Assembly: GCA_963711495.1 (NCBI GenBank)
Contig: CAVQEK010000004.1
Location: forward strand, 434,001 to 498,000
Source: CAVQEK01 sp963711495
GTDB lineage: Bacteria; Bacteroidota; Bacteroidia; Cytophagales; Cyclobacteriaceae
Length of the DNA: 64,000 nucleotides
Reading direction: 5' to 3'
The first letter of the stretch is position 1. Each line of letters begins with the position of its first letter. The notes under the pieces are model-generated. The model was not told the origin of the DNA, made no database searches, and worked only from the letters and a program-made list of their open reading frames with translations. The position numbers were made by a program, and so were the translations under genes. This document shows positions 27,127 through 36,401 of this stretch, one piece after another.

Positions 27127-27348
27127 ATGAGAAAAACGGGTTTTGTCCTACTAATTTTAGGAGTTTTATTTTTACTCCTTGCATTATTGCCGGATTCTCT
27201 ACTCCATTCATGGCATCTCCATTATGGTTTAATAGGTTTTATCCATAGCTGGACTTTCATGATTGCTTTCTATTTTATTTTTGGAGGAGGGGGTGCAATA
27301 ATAGGATGTAAAAAACACTCAGAGAAAACAGGAAGGTTTGCTCATTAA
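27127..27348 (+). CDS. Small two-helix membrane protein, hypothetical
   Basis: A 73-residue protein, not recognised. It has two hydrophobic segments (about 5-25 and 37-55; VLLILGVLFLLLALL and FMIAFYFIFGGGGAIIG) and a short basic tail. I start at the ATG at 27127, with AAAGGGA about 6 bases upstream; a longer frame uses a TTG six codons earlier. A TACCTTTG -7-like box lies 15 bases upstream of the ATG, which supports expression. Being small and free-standing, it could still be spurious. Confidence 0.55.
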   Translation: MRKTGFVLLILGVLFLLLALLPDSLLHSWHLHYGLIGFIHSWTFMIAFYFIFGGGGAIIGCKKHSEKTGRFAH

Positions 27349-27474
27349 TTTGTTTTTCTTTTAAAAACTGAACTGCATATGTCTATTTAAGACAAGGGAG
27401 AATTATGGTTTGTTAAATAACCACATCACACAATCATTTCGAGCAAGAGGTATCCACAGCAAATAAAATATTTT

Positions 27475-27482
27475 TACATTTG
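27475..27482 (+). promoter_or_regulatory. Candidate aspS promoter -7 box
   Basis: TACATTTG matches TAnnTTTG and lies 25 bases before the aspS ATG, implying a short leader. No good -33 TTTG is visible at the expected spacing. Confidence 0.4.
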
Positions 27483-27507
27483 CCCTCTGGATTTAAAGAC
27501 CTGTAAA

Positions 27508-29262
27508 ATGTTACGAACGCAAACCTGTGGAGAACTCAGAATTCAAGATATAAACAAAGAAGTTACCCTTTGTGGATGGGTACAACGGATAAGAGACAAA
27601 GGAGGCATGATTTGGGTAGATCTTCGTGATCGATACGGCATTACTCAATTGATGTTCGATGAAAGCAAAACCAACAAAGCCATCATTGACATGGTGAGGA
27701 AATTGGGAAGGGAATTTGTAATTAAAGCTTCCGGTGAAGTGGTGGAACGCTTTTCTAAAAATGATAAAATTCCAACCGGTGATATAGAAATAGAAGTGGC
27801 CTCATTGGCAATTTTGAATAAATCTAAAGTCCCTCCTTTTACAATCGAAGACGATACTGACGGAGGAGAAGACCTGCGCATGAAATTCCGATATCTTGAT
27901 ATACGACGGAATGTCGTCAGAAAAAATCTGGAATTGCGTCATAGAATGATGCAGGAAACCAGAAAGTATTTGGATGGACAACACTTCATGGAAGTGGAGA
28001 CACCTTTTTTAATCAAATCTACTCCCGAGGGTGCCCGAGATTATGTTGTACCTTCCCGGATACATCAAGGTGAATTTTATGCATTACCGCAGTCGCCACA
28101 AACTTTCAAACAATTGTTGATGGTATCCGGAATTGACCGGTATTTTCAAATCGTGAAGTGTTTTCGCGATGAAGATCTCCGGGCAGACCGCCAGCCGGAA
28201 TTTACTCAAATAGACTGTGAAATGTCGTTCATTACCCAGGAAGACATATTAAATACATTTGAAGGCTTGATCCGATATCTGTTTAAAAGTGTTTTGGGAT
28301 ATGAATTGCAAACGGTGGAGAGGATGTCATTTGATGATGCCATGAGAATTTATGGAAATGACAAACCTGACACAAGATTTGACATGCACTTTGTTGAACT
28401 CAATGAAACGGCAAAAGGAAAAGGTTTTAATGTACTTGACGAAGCAGAACTGATAGTTGGCTTTTGCGCCAAAGGTTGTGCCGAATATACCAGAAAACAA
28501 ATTGACAATTTGACTGAGTTCGTCAAACGTCCGCAAATTGGAGCCAAGGGTTTGGTGTATGTCAAGTATAATCAAGATGGCAGCTTGAAGTCTTCGGTGG
28601 ATAAATTTTACAGCCAGCAGGACTTGCAAGTTTGGGCAAGAAAAATGGGGGCGGAGAAAGGTGACCTCATGTTGGTTCTTTCCGGAGAAATGAACAAAAC
28701 GCGAAGTGCGCTTTCAGAACTCAGATTGAAAATGGCAGATGAACTTGGATTACGTAATAAAGAAGTTTTCAAGGCTTTATGGGTATTGGATTTTCCATTG
28801 TTAGAATGGAATGAAGAAACAGGCCGCTATCATGCCATGCATCATCCTTTTACATCTCCGAAACCAGATGATCTGGATAAATTAGAATCTGATCCTGGTT
28901 CTGTTCGGGCCAATGCGTATGATATGGTGATCAATGGAGTAGAAGTTGGAGGTGGATCGATTAGGATATTTGACAAGAAAATCCAACAGCGAATGTTTAA
29001 TGTATTGGGATTCACCGAAGCGGAGGCAAAAAAGCAATTTGGTTTTTTGATGGATGCATTTGAATATGGAGCACCACCACACGGCGGAATTGCTTACGGT
29101 TTTGACCGGCTGTGTTCTTTGTTTGGAGGAGCCGATACTATACGCGATTTCATTGCATTTCCAAAAAACAATTCTGCTCGCGATGTGATGATCGACTCGC
29201 CTTCTACGATTTCACAACAGCAACTGGATGAGTTAGGATTAATTATCAAATCCGGGGAATAA
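27508..29262 (+). CDS. aspS: Aspartate--tRNA ligase
   Basis: A 584-residue class IIb aminoacyl-tRNA synthetase charging tRNA with aspartate. It has an N-terminal OB-fold anticodon domain (VTLCGWVQRIRDKGGMIWVDLRD), motif 2 FRDEDLRADRQPEFTQID, the bacterial GAD insertion in the middle, and motif 3 GIAYGFDRL near the C-terminus. Full length. Its own terminator follows, and it appears monocistronic. Whether it is discriminating or not (Asp versus Asp/Asn) cannot be decided here. Confidence 0.96.
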   Translation: MLRTQTCGELRIQDINKEVTLCGWVQRIRDKGGMIWVDLRDRYGITQLMFDESKTNKAIIDMVRKLGREFVIKASGEVVERFSKNDKIPTGDIEIEVASLAILNKSKVPPFTIEDDTDGGEDLRMKFRYLDIRRNVVRKNLELRHRMMQETRKYLDGQHFMEVETPFLIKSTPEGARDYVVPSRIHQGEFYALPQSPQTFKQLLMVSGIDRYFQIVKCFRDEDLRADRQPEFTQIDCEMSFITQEDILNTFEGLIRYLFKSVLGYELQTVERMSFDDAMRIYGNDKPDTRFDMHFVELNETAKGKGFNVLDEAELIVGFCAKGCAEYTRKQIDNLTEFVKRPQIGAKGLVYVKYNQDGSLKSSVDKFYSQQDLQVWARKMGAEKGDLMLVLSGEMNKTRSALSELRLKMADELGLRNKEVFKALWVLDFPLLEWNEETGRYHAMHHPFTSPKPDDLDKLESDPGSVRANAYDMVINGVEVGGGSIRIFDKKIQQRMFNVLGFTEAEAKKQFGFLMDAFEYGAPPHGGIAYGFDRLCSLFGGADTIRDFIAFPKNNSARDVMIDSPSTISQQQLDELGLIIKSGE

Positions 29263-29281
29263 AGTTCAGTAAGTTAGAAAC

Positions 29282-29312
29282 AAAAAAAGACACGGTTTTC
29301 CGTGTCTTTGTA
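29282..29312. terminator. Bidirectional intrinsic terminator
   Basis: A 10-bp stem (AAAGACACGG at 29286-29295 with CCGTGTCTTT at 29300-29309) with a TTTT loop, preceded by an A run and followed by T-rich sequence. It lies between convergent aspS and the lipoprotein gene. Confidence 0.85.
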
Positions 29313-29336
29313 TAAATTCTTCAATGGAAAAGCCTG

Positions 29337-30149
29337 TTAAGCCGGATTATTATTTGGTTCCAAAGTAATTGTTCTTTCCACAGGATTAAAGGGATTGTTA
29401 ACCAGGTTGCCATTATTATCAAGCAATTCCAATTTAAAAGTATTGGTACCCATCGGTAGACCTTCTACAAAATAAGGCACCCACTTGGTTAATGTAAATT
29501 CTTTTCCATTGATAGTAGCCCGGACTTTATAACCATCGGGAGAAAGATCTACATTTACCAGATAGAAATCGAGCAGTATTTTTTTTGTGTCATCACCTGT
29601 ATAGGTTCCTTTTGGACGGCTATAAAACATCAGCGGTTGTGTGAGATCGATGGTATGAGGTTTTACATTTCCCACCGTGATTTGCCTTAAGACATAAGCA
29701 TTCGGTTCCTTCAAACTTTCATGATATGATCGGGAAAGGAATGCAAGCACGACATAATTTCCCGTATCCAATTTTTGTTCAAAATCTGGTGTATAGTGGG
29801 CTGTGTACGGCCCATTATTTAAAATCAGGTGTATGTGTTGTCCTTCTGATGAATTGGCACACATTTTAACATCAGCATCGGAAGTTTGTGCCTTTAACTC
29901 ATAATTGGTGACATCAAACGAAAATTTGACATTACCGGGATCTACGCTGGCATTTTCCCCTGGTTCTTTCATCGTTAAAATAGCATCGGGAAATTCCGGA
30001 GAATCATTTACCGGGCTAACAATAATTTCCTGTTCAGCTGACGATGTTTGAGCTTCGGTAGATTCTTCATTGGATTTCTTCTTGTTTGGACCGCAACTCA
30101 CAGTCGCTATAAATGTTGTCAATAGAAATAAATAAAATAATCTTTTCAT
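29337..30149 (-). CDS. Conserved periplasmic lipoprotein
   Basis: A 270-residue lipoprotein (lipobox TVSC, C19) with a Ser/Glu-rich linker and beta-rich domains. It carries SSEGQHIHLILNNGPY, a block that I recall from Bacteroidota proteins sometimes named phosphopeptide-binding, although no FHA domain is visible here. The two histidines of HIH could bind a metal. The C-terminal half (YKVRATINGKEFTLTKW) looks like an Ig-like sandwich. No catalytic signature. It is monocistronic, between two terminated units. Confidence 0.8.
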   Translation of the reverse strand: MKRLFYLFLLTTFIATVSCGPNKKKSNEESTEAQTSSAEQEIIVSPVNDSPEFPDAILTMKEPGENASVDPGNVKFSFDVTNYELKAQTSDADVKMCANSSEGQHIHLILNNGPYTAHYTPDFEQKLDTGNYVVLAFLSRSYHESLKEPNAYVLRQITVGNVKPHTIDLTQPLMFYSRPKGTYTGDDTKKILLDFYLVNVDLSPDGYKVRATINGKEFTLTKWVPYFVEGLPMGTNTFKLELLDNNGNLVNNPFNPVERTITLEPNNNPA

Positions 30150-30352
30150 TGTTATTGAATTTTGTTTGTCAATACGTTTAACAAATATTGAAGACTAAAG
30201 TTGAAAAATGTCTTGCAATTTTCACTAAAATACAAATAATAAAGCGGAGGTTTTGAAAATTTTATAAATTAACAACCGTAAATTTAAGTAAGGGGTAAAA
30301 CTCAAAAATTTTTCTTACCTCAACATAAACCTGAATTTTCAATGGCAAAATC

Positions 30353-31528
30353 TTGATCAAGCGCATCCGTTACATCATATTTTTACGGGATGTTTTTTTA
30401 ATAGCCATCAGCGCCTTTGGGGGGCCTCAGGCACATTTTGCCCTGTTACTTAAAGTTATGGTGAAAAAACGCCGGTATCTGACTGAAGAAGAATTGGTAG
30501 AGCTCAATGCCTTGTGTCAGGTTTTGCCGGGACCTACCTCAACGCAAACCATCACAGCGCTGGGATTTAGAATTGGAGGCCCCAATCTGGCTTATTTGAC
30601 GCTATTGGTCTGGATATTTCCAGCTTTTGTGATCATGACGGTATTTGGAGTATTGATTTCTCATTTTCAGGAAACGCAGGTATCCCTGGATTTTACCAAA
30701 TTTATTCAGCCTATGGCAGTTGGTTTTGTTGCATATGCTGCGTATATGATCAGTACAAAAATTGTAAAAACCTATGAGGCGGGCGCTATTATGATCGTTT
30801 CGGCGATTTTATCATTCATGCTGAAATCACCTTTTGTATTTCCTGTCCTGTTAATAGGCAGCGGGGCATTGACTGCCATCAAATTCAAAGCGCAACCCAT
30901 GGAAGAAAAAGATAAACTAAAAGTGAATTGGTCGAATTTCATTTTGTGGGCATCGGTTTTCATTGCTATCGCGGTACTAGGCCATCTCACCAGGGAGTTA
31001 CCTATTCGATTATTAGAAAACTTTTATCGCAATGGCAGCCTGATATTTGGGGGCGGACAGGTTCTGATTCCGTTATTGTATACTGAGTTTGTCGAATTTA
31101 AGGGATATTTGTCTTCTTCAGAATTCCTGACCGGTTTCGCGGCGGTTCAAACGGTGCCCGGCCCTGTCTTTTCATTTAGTTCCTATATCGGGGCACTTTC
31201 AATGCGGGAATATGGATTGGGCGGTGAAATATTGGGCAGTATTTTGGCCACTATTGGCATCTTTTTACCAGGAACATTTTTTATATTTTTTGTAATCCGT
31301 TTTTGGGAACAATTAAAAAAGTATCGTATCGTAAGGGCTTCTTTGGAAGGCATTAGTGCTGCCAGTGCCGGTATGGTGATCGCTGCAGCATTTTTATTGT
31401 TTCAACCCATAGAACCCGATTTTGTCAACATGGCCATGATCATATCGACATTTTTGCTTTTAATGTATACCAGGATACCGCCCCCATTCATTATTTTAGT
31501 TGGTCTTTTGGCAGGTTTTATTTTATAA
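30353..31528 (+). CDS. Chromate transporter (CHR) family protein, two-domain
   Basis: A 391-residue inner-membrane protein with the duplicated CHR domain. The first half carries AISAFGGPQAHFALL and LCQVLPGPTSTQT; the second carries FGGGQVLIPLLYTEFVE and AAVQTVPGPVFSFSSYIG. Characterised members export chromate; many others are likely general anion or sulfate-related transporters, so chromate itself is not certain. The start is uncertain: a TTG at 30353 is the only codon that keeps the conserved N-terminus, since the first in-frame ATG falls inside the first domain. It runs into the LD-carboxypeptidase gene tail to tail with a 6-base overlap. Confidence 0.88.
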   Translation: MIKRIRYIIFLRDVFLIAISAFGGPQAHFALLLKVMVKKRRYLTEEELVELNALCQVLPGPTSTQTITALGFRIGGPNLAYLTLLVWIFPAFVIMTVFGVLISHFQETQVSLDFTKFIQPMAVGFVAYAAYMISTKIVKTYEAGAIMIVSAILSFMLKSPFVFPVLLIGSGALTAIKFKAQPMEEKDKLKVNWSNFILWASVFIAIAVLGHLTRELPIRLLENFYRNGSLIFGGGQVLIPLLYTEFVEFKGYLSSSEFLTGFAAVQTVPGPVFSFSSYIGALSMREYGLGGEILGSILATIGIFLPGTFFIFFVIRFWEQLKKYRIVRASLEGISAASAGMVIAAAFLLFQPIEPDFVNMAMIISTFLLLMYTRIPPPFIILVGLLAGFIL

Positions 31529-32428
31529 TTGGCAATTTAATTTTGCGCCGATTTGTTGGTCCACGATCAATTCGCTTTCAACGCCTACTGGAAGCGGAAA
31601 GTTGATTTCTGAATGTCCTATTGGAAAACCAAAAGCTGCAGGAAAGTTGTAATCTTCAATATGCTCCCGTATGATTTCAAAAGGTGTTTGGCCAAATGGT
31701 TCATCATTGTCCAAAACGTCTGAAAAATGACCCACAATTAATCCTGCAAGATTGTCTAATTTGCTACTGCGTTTTAATTGAATCATCATCCGATCCAGGT
31801 TATACAGATATTCTCCGACATCTTCGAGGAGTAAAATTTTATGATCGAATGAAATGTCAGACGATGTGCCGATCAAATGGCAGATGATCGATAAATTCCC
31901 ACCGATAATTTTACCCCTGGCTATGCCAGGTTTGTTTTGTGGCGTGTTTTTGATCTCAATAGGAATGAATTCACCAAATAATAAAGATCGCAATCTTTCT
32001 TCTGATTCAGCCGACTGAGCACGTTTGAACAGCATTGGCATCGAACTGTGGATGGCGGCTATCCCCAAATTATGGAGTTGAAAAAGCAAGGCGGTAATAT
32101 CACTGAAACCACAAATCCATTTCGGTGATTGTTGTATGGGTGAAAAATCTATCCGGTCAATAATTCTGGTGGTCCCGTATCCACCTCTGGCCAACATGAT
32201 CGCCTTTATTTTTTCATCATTAATCGCATTTTGCAGATCTTCCAATCGTTCTTTATCGGTGCCGGCATATTGGTGATGTGAACTATACAAATGGGATCCT
32301 TCCTTGACGAGAAGTCCCCAGGTTCTCATTAGGGAAATTCCAGCCATCATCTCTTGCCGGATCACTTTCTTAGCTGGCGCCACAATGGCAACCTGATCTC
32401 CTGCTTGCAAAGGTGGTGGTATGATCAT
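31523..32428 (-). CDS. LD-carboxypeptidase (peptidase S66)
   Basis: A 301-residue cytoplasmic serine peptidase of the S66 family that trims the terminal D-alanine from murein tetrapeptides during recycling. The Ser-Glu-His triad appears as S109 in CGFSDITAL, E202 in LLLEDVGEYLYN and H272 in FPIGHSEIN. The ARGGYGTTRI motif precedes them. I use the ATG at 32428; a GTG one codon upstream is equivalent. It lies just beyond the terminator of the bamA block, so it is probably transcribed separately. Confidence 0.92.
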   Translation of the reverse strand: MIIPPPLQAGDQVAIVAPAKKVIRQEMMAGISLMRTWGLLVKEGSHLYSSHHQYAGTDKERLEDLQNAINDEKIKAIMLARGGYGTTRIIDRIDFSPIQQSPKWICGFSDITALLFQLHNLGIAAIHSSMPMLFKRAQSAESEERLRSLLFGEFIPIEIKNTPQNKPGIARGKIIGGNLSIICHLIGTSSDISFDHKILLLEDVGEYLYNLDRMMIQLKRSSKLDNLAGLIVGHFSDVLDNDEPFGQTPFEIIREHIEDYNFPAAFGFPIGHSEINFPLPVGVESELIVDQQIGAKLNCQL

Positions 32429-32443
32429 CACATTGGAATTTAC

Positions 32444-32474
32444 ATAAAAAAACCCCTGCGGAAAACAGGGGTTT
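32444..32474 (-). terminator. Intrinsic terminator of the bamA-ompH block
   Basis: A 9-bp stem (AAACCCCTG at 32450-32458 with CAGGGGTTT at 32466-32474) followed on the minus strand by a run of seven T. It lies 20 bases after the last ompH stop. Confidence 0.88.
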
Positions 32475-32494
32475 CTTAAATGATGTCAAATATT

Positions 32495-33091
32495 TTATTT
32501 TTGACCGTTTGGTGGCGTAGTTGGTTGGGGAGATTCCAGCGACTGAGATTTGTCATTGGCTGGAGGAGTAATACCCAATTTTTTCAATACCAGATTGGAA
32601 ATATTATCCTCATCCTTGGCATAAAGCAAAATATGCAATCCAACTTCTGGTTGACCCGAGTTAAAAACATAGGTGTAACCATTTTCTTTGGCCACAACAT
32701 CGATAGCATTCTGGATTTTGTCGTAAGCCGGTTGCAACAATTCGGTTTGTTTTTTCTGCAGGGATGTTTGGGCATCTTGTTGAAATTTTTCAATAGAAGC
32801 CTGGAGATTTTGTAATTCCTGCTGCTTGTCGGCACGCACTTCCGGGATCATATTGGCCTGATTTTTTTGAAAATCGGCAACTTTGGTTTGGAATTCCTGC
32901 ATTTTAGAATCCAGCTGAGTAGAGAGTTGTTTTTGATAATCGCTCAATTCGGATTCAATCTGTTTGGATTCCGGCAAAAAACTCAATATGTATTCTGCAT
33001 TGGTATAACCAATTTTAATTTCACTGGTTTGTGCCTTAACCGTAAAACTTGTAATCAATAATGCTACAAGAAAAATCACATTCTTTTTCAT
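32495..33091 (-). CDS. OmpH/Skp family periplasmic chaperone
   Basis: A 198-residue protein with a signal peptide (ends FTVKAQ) and the Skp layout: a short beta start (IKIGYTNAEYILSFLPE) and long coiled-coil arms rich in Gln, Lys and Glu (about 45-125). A Pro/Gln-rich tail of about 25 residues is extra. Skp-type chaperones hold unfolded outer-membrane proteins in the periplasm for BamA. It is the second of two tandem members and the last gene before the terminator. Confidence 0.9.
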   Translation of the reverse strand: MKKNVIFLVALLITSFTVKAQTSEIKIGYTNAEYILSFLPESKQIESELSDYQKQLSTQLDSKMQEFQTKVADFQKNQANMIPEVRADKQQELQNLQASIEKFQQDAQTSLQKKQTELLQPAYDKIQNAIDVVAKENGYTYVFNSGQPEVGLHILLYAKDEDNISNLVLKKLGITPPANDKSQSLESPQPTTPPNGQK

Positions 33092-33112
33092 GATGATAAA
33101 AATTAATAATTA

Positions 33113-33646
33113 TTATTTTATTGTGTCATTTGAGTCGCCCAATCCCAATTCTTCCAGGACATAATCAGTATAGTCATGTATAGGATCGGTGTATATCATT
33201 ACCATATCGCCCGCTTTATCAAACATAAATTGAAGTCTGTGATCTTTACAAACTTTGGCGACGGCTTCAAATATTTTATCTTGTATTGGTTTTATAAGCT
33301 CTTTTTTCTTTAGAAAGAACAGTCCGTCCACGCCAAAAATTTTATTTTGATACGCGGTTACCGAATCTTCTTTCGCCTGTATGGCTGCTAATCGCTCTTC
33401 TTTCATTTCCGGGGTTAATAAAACTTCCTCTGCTTTAAGTTCACCGTACATATTATCAATATCTTTATGCATACCCTGGATCTCTTTTTGCCAGCTTTTT
33501 GACAGCTGATCGATATCCGACTGTGCTTCCTTGTATTCCGGCATCTGATTCAGAATGTATTTGGAATCAATATATCCGAACTTCTGTGCTGAAACGTAAG
33601 GAGCACTGAGCCAAAATAATGCCAAAAGTAAGAATATTTTTTTCAT
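33113..33646 (-). CDS. OmpH/Skp family periplasmic chaperone
   Basis: A 177-residue Skp-like chaperone. It has a signal peptide (MKKIFLLLALFWLSAPYVSAQ), then QKFGYIDSKYILNQMPEYKEAQ and a coiled-coil region. The longer open frame to 33796 overlaps bamA and lacks any signal, so I start at the ATG at 33646, 10 bases after the bamA stop. A second family member follows after 21 bases. Tandem OmpH genes right behind bamA are common in Bacteroidota. Confidence 0.92.
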   Translation of the reverse strand: MKKIFLLLALFWLSAPYVSAQKFGYIDSKYILNQMPEYKEAQSDIDQLSKSWQKEIQGMHKDIDNMYGELKAEEVLLTPEMKEERLAAIQAKEDSVTAYQNKIFGVDGLFFLKKKELIKPIQDKIFEAVAKVCKDHRLQFMFDKAGDMVMIYTDPIHDYTDYVLEELGLGDSNDTIK

Positions 33647-33656
33647 ATGAAACCTG

Positions 33657-36401
33657 TTACCTGAATTGTTGGCCAATTGAGAAGTGAAACTGACCTCCAC
33701 TAATGGTTCTGGTGCCTGGTAACGCATCGAGGCCATATCCCCAGTCAATTCCCAGCAAACCAAAAGCCGGCATAAATATTCTGGCGCCGACACCAACTGA
33801 TTTATATAAGGTGAACGGATTATAATCTTTCAGTGTATAGAAGTTGTTCCCGGCTTCGGCAAAACCCAGTACGTAAATTGTTGATGCCTGTGACATCGTC
33901 ACCGGGTACCTGAGCTCCAAGACAAATTTATCATAGGCAGTGCCGCCTCGTATACGATCTCCAAGTGGTACGGTGTAATAGTCTGGCGGAGTAATTTTGT
34001 TATCTTCATAACCTCGCAGCGCAATGATGTCATACCCAACAATCCACTGATTTCCTGATAGTCCACTTCCTCCCATCTGGAAGCGGTCGAATGGTCCTGT
34101 GGGGGCCTTTTTCGAATATGTTCCCATAAAACCAAAGTGGGCTCGCGATTCCAATACCAGCTTACCAATTAAGGTTTGGTAATATTTGGCATCTAACATC
34201 CATTTATGGTATTCTACCCAGCCATAGAGTTTTTCTTTTGGTGCATTCACATAATAACTGGCGTCTCGCCAAAGTGAATACGGAGGAGTAAGGTTCAGAC
34301 TCAAAGAAATCGATGAACCGCTTCTTGGGAACATTGGATTATCGATACTGTTCCTGGCAAGGGTAATGTTGTACATGAGATTCCTTGCATTACCCGTGTT
34401 GAAACCGATCTGTTGGTTGCCCGTTGAATTGAAGTTATTAAATTCATATAGCGTAAATGACAGTGTATTGGATAGCGTGAAGTAGTCATCTGGCCATCTC
34501 AGTCGTTTTCCCAATCCAACACTAGCGGTAGTCATCTTCATACTGCCGGTTTCTACCTGTGGAGTGGTTGGATAATAATAACTATACGGATAAGAACGCA
34601 CCACGGATCTGTTCAGCCCAAACGTAAATGAATTGGGTTTTCTGCCTCCAAGCCAGGGCTCTGTAAATGTAAGTGAGTAATTCTGGAACTGCTTGCCATT
34701 GGCCTGCACACGCAACTGAAGTCGCTGTCCATCGCCAACAGGGAGTGGTCGCCATGCTTTAAAGTTGGGGATATTTCGCAGGGAGAAATTATTAAACACC
34801 AATCCCACCGTACCAACAAAACCATAATAGCCACCCCAACCACCGGAAAGTTCAACCTGGTCGCTGGGTTTTTCCACTAATTTATACTCGATATCTACCG
34901 TGCCGTCAGCGGGATTAGGCAAAGGATTCATGCCAATTTGTTCCGGATCGAAATAGCCAAGTTGTGAAAGTTCGCGCTGGGTTCTGATCAGCAGATCTCT
35001 ACTGAAATAATCACCTGGGATGGTTCGGATCTCTCTTCGGATCACATGATCACTTGTGCGGTCATTTCCTTTCACAATGATTTGGTTGATCTTAAATTGA
35101 TCACCTTCATATACCCTCATTTCAATATCAATGGAATCATTATAAACCTTGGTTTCGACAGGATTTACTGAAAAGGTCAGATAACCATTGTCCATATACA
35201 AGGCACTTATGTCTTCACCATTTGGATTGAAAGTGAGTTTTTTCTGGATGAGATCCATATTATATTCATCGCCTTTTTTCACCCCTAATACTTTCTCGAG
35301 TACATTATCCGGATAAACGAAGTTTCCTGTCCAATAAATATTCCGAAAGTAGTATTTATGTCCTTCCTCGATATTGAGTTTGATGTCAATCTCGCGATCA
35401 TTAACGCTGAAAATTGAATCAGATAATATCCTGGCATCGCGGTAGCCTTGAGAATTATAATATTTTATGAGATTTTTTTTGTCCTCCTTGTAATCACTTT
35501 TCTTGAATTTTGATGGTTTAAAGAAATTAACATTTACCCTCCGTGATAAATCTGCCTTCAATTCTTCTTTACTGACTTCGTGGGACTTGGTAAAAAAGTT
35601 GTATAATTTCTTAGGCGTTGTGTGGGTCACCAGCCTGAAGGCATCTCGGAATAGCGTAAACCGTAGTTTTTCGTGGGTTTTCTTAAGTTTGGATTTTAAT
35701 TTACCCGCGCTTATTTCTTCATTTCCATCAATTATGATCCGATTTATTTTGACCTTTGCATTTTTTGTGACTTCAATATTTAAAGTGACGCCGTTAGTAA
35801 GCAAGGTGTCTTTTTCCTGCAATACCTTCACTTGTGTGTTGAGATAACCTTTATCCACAAAATAATTTTTCGCGGTGAGTTCGGCATTTTTGACTACTGC
35901 ATCGGAAACGACACGTCCTTTAATCAAGTCCAGCTTCTTTTTGAGATCTGTTTCCTGCGTCTTGTTGATGCCGTGTAACACAATCCTGGTGAGTCGCGGA
36001 CGCTCAGTGAGCGCGATGGTGAGGTAAGCTTTATCGCCTTCTACCTTGCTGATATAAATGGCTACGTTTCCTATGATTCCACGCTTCCAAAGTTTACGGA
36101 TCGCATTGCTGGTGGCTTCTCCGGGAATTTTGATTTTATCACCGACTTTGAGGCCGGAAAGGGATATAAGTGCATTTCGATCTAATGTTTCAAGACCAGT
36201 GACATCAATTTCCGCAATTTCATACGTCTGTGGATTGGCATAGCTTAGGTTAATTTGATCATTGTTGTTATTATTAAATTGGCGACCAACACCTAACGGT
36301 ACCTGAGCAAGAGAAGACAGATTTACCAACAATGTAATTGTTGCAAAAGCAATTACTCTTACGATAAGACTAAACTTTTTCTGTTTCGATAACCTTTCCA
36401 A
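33657..36401 (-). CDS. bamA: Outer membrane protein assembly factor BamA
   Basis: A 914-residue Omp85 protein that folds beta-barrels into the outer membrane. A signal peptide (ends NLSSLAQ) is followed by about five POTRA domains (for example IAEIDVTGLETLDRNAL and INQIIVKGNDRTSDHVI) and a 16-strand barrel with VELSGGWGGYYGFVG and the IALRGYED motif of strand/loop 6. It ends in an aromatic-containing QQFR. The start seems to be a TTG at 36401, because no ATG precedes the signal peptide; it overlaps the uppS end by 32 bases. The skp-type genes follow directly. Confidence 0.94.
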   Translation of the reverse strand: MERLSKQKKFSLIVRVIAFATITLLVNLSSLAQVPLGVGRQFNNNNNDQINLSYANPQTYEIAEIDVTGLETLDRNALISLSGLKVGDKIKIPGEATSNAIRKLWKRGIIGNVAIYISKVEGDKAYLTIALTERPRLTRIVLHGINKTQETDLKKKLDLIKGRVVSDAVVKNAELTAKNYFVDKGYLNTQVKVLQEKDTLLTNGVTLNIEVTKNAKVKINRIIIDGNEEISAGKLKSKLKKTHEKLRFTLFRDAFRLVTHTTPKKLYNFFTKSHEVSKEELKADLSRRVNVNFFKPSKFKKSDYKEDKKNLIKYYNSQGYRDARILSDSIFSVNDREIDIKLNIEEGHKYYFRNIYWTGNFVYPDNVLEKVLGVKKGDEYNMDLIQKKLTFNPNGEDISALYMDNGYLTFSVNPVETKVYNDSIDIEMRVYEGDQFKINQIIVKGNDRTSDHVIRREIRTIPGDYFSRDLLIRTQRELSQLGYFDPEQIGMNPLPNPADGTVDIEYKLVEKPSDQVELSGGWGGYYGFVGTVGLVFNNFSLRNIPNFKAWRPLPVGDGQRLQLRVQANGKQFQNYSLTFTEPWLGGRKPNSFTFGLNRSVVRSYPYSYYYPTTPQVETGSMKMTTASVGLGKRLRWPDDYFTLSNTLSFTLYEFNNFNSTGNQQIGFNTGNARNLMYNITLARNSIDNPMFPRSGSSISLSLNLTPPYSLWRDASYYVNAPKEKLYGWVEYHKWMLDAKYYQTLIGKLVLESRAHFGFMGTYSKKAPTGPFDRFQMGGSGLSGNQWIVGYDIIALRGYEDNKITPPDYYTVPLGDRIRGGTAYDKFVLELRYPVTMSQASTIYVLGFAEAGNNFYTLKDYNPFTLYKSVGVGARIFMPAFGLLGIDWGYGLDALPGTRTISGGQFHFSIGQQFR

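Noticed and set aside
33647..33796. Longer start for the first ompH gene
   Set aside because: Overlaps bamA by 140 bases and removes the signal peptide from the N-terminus.
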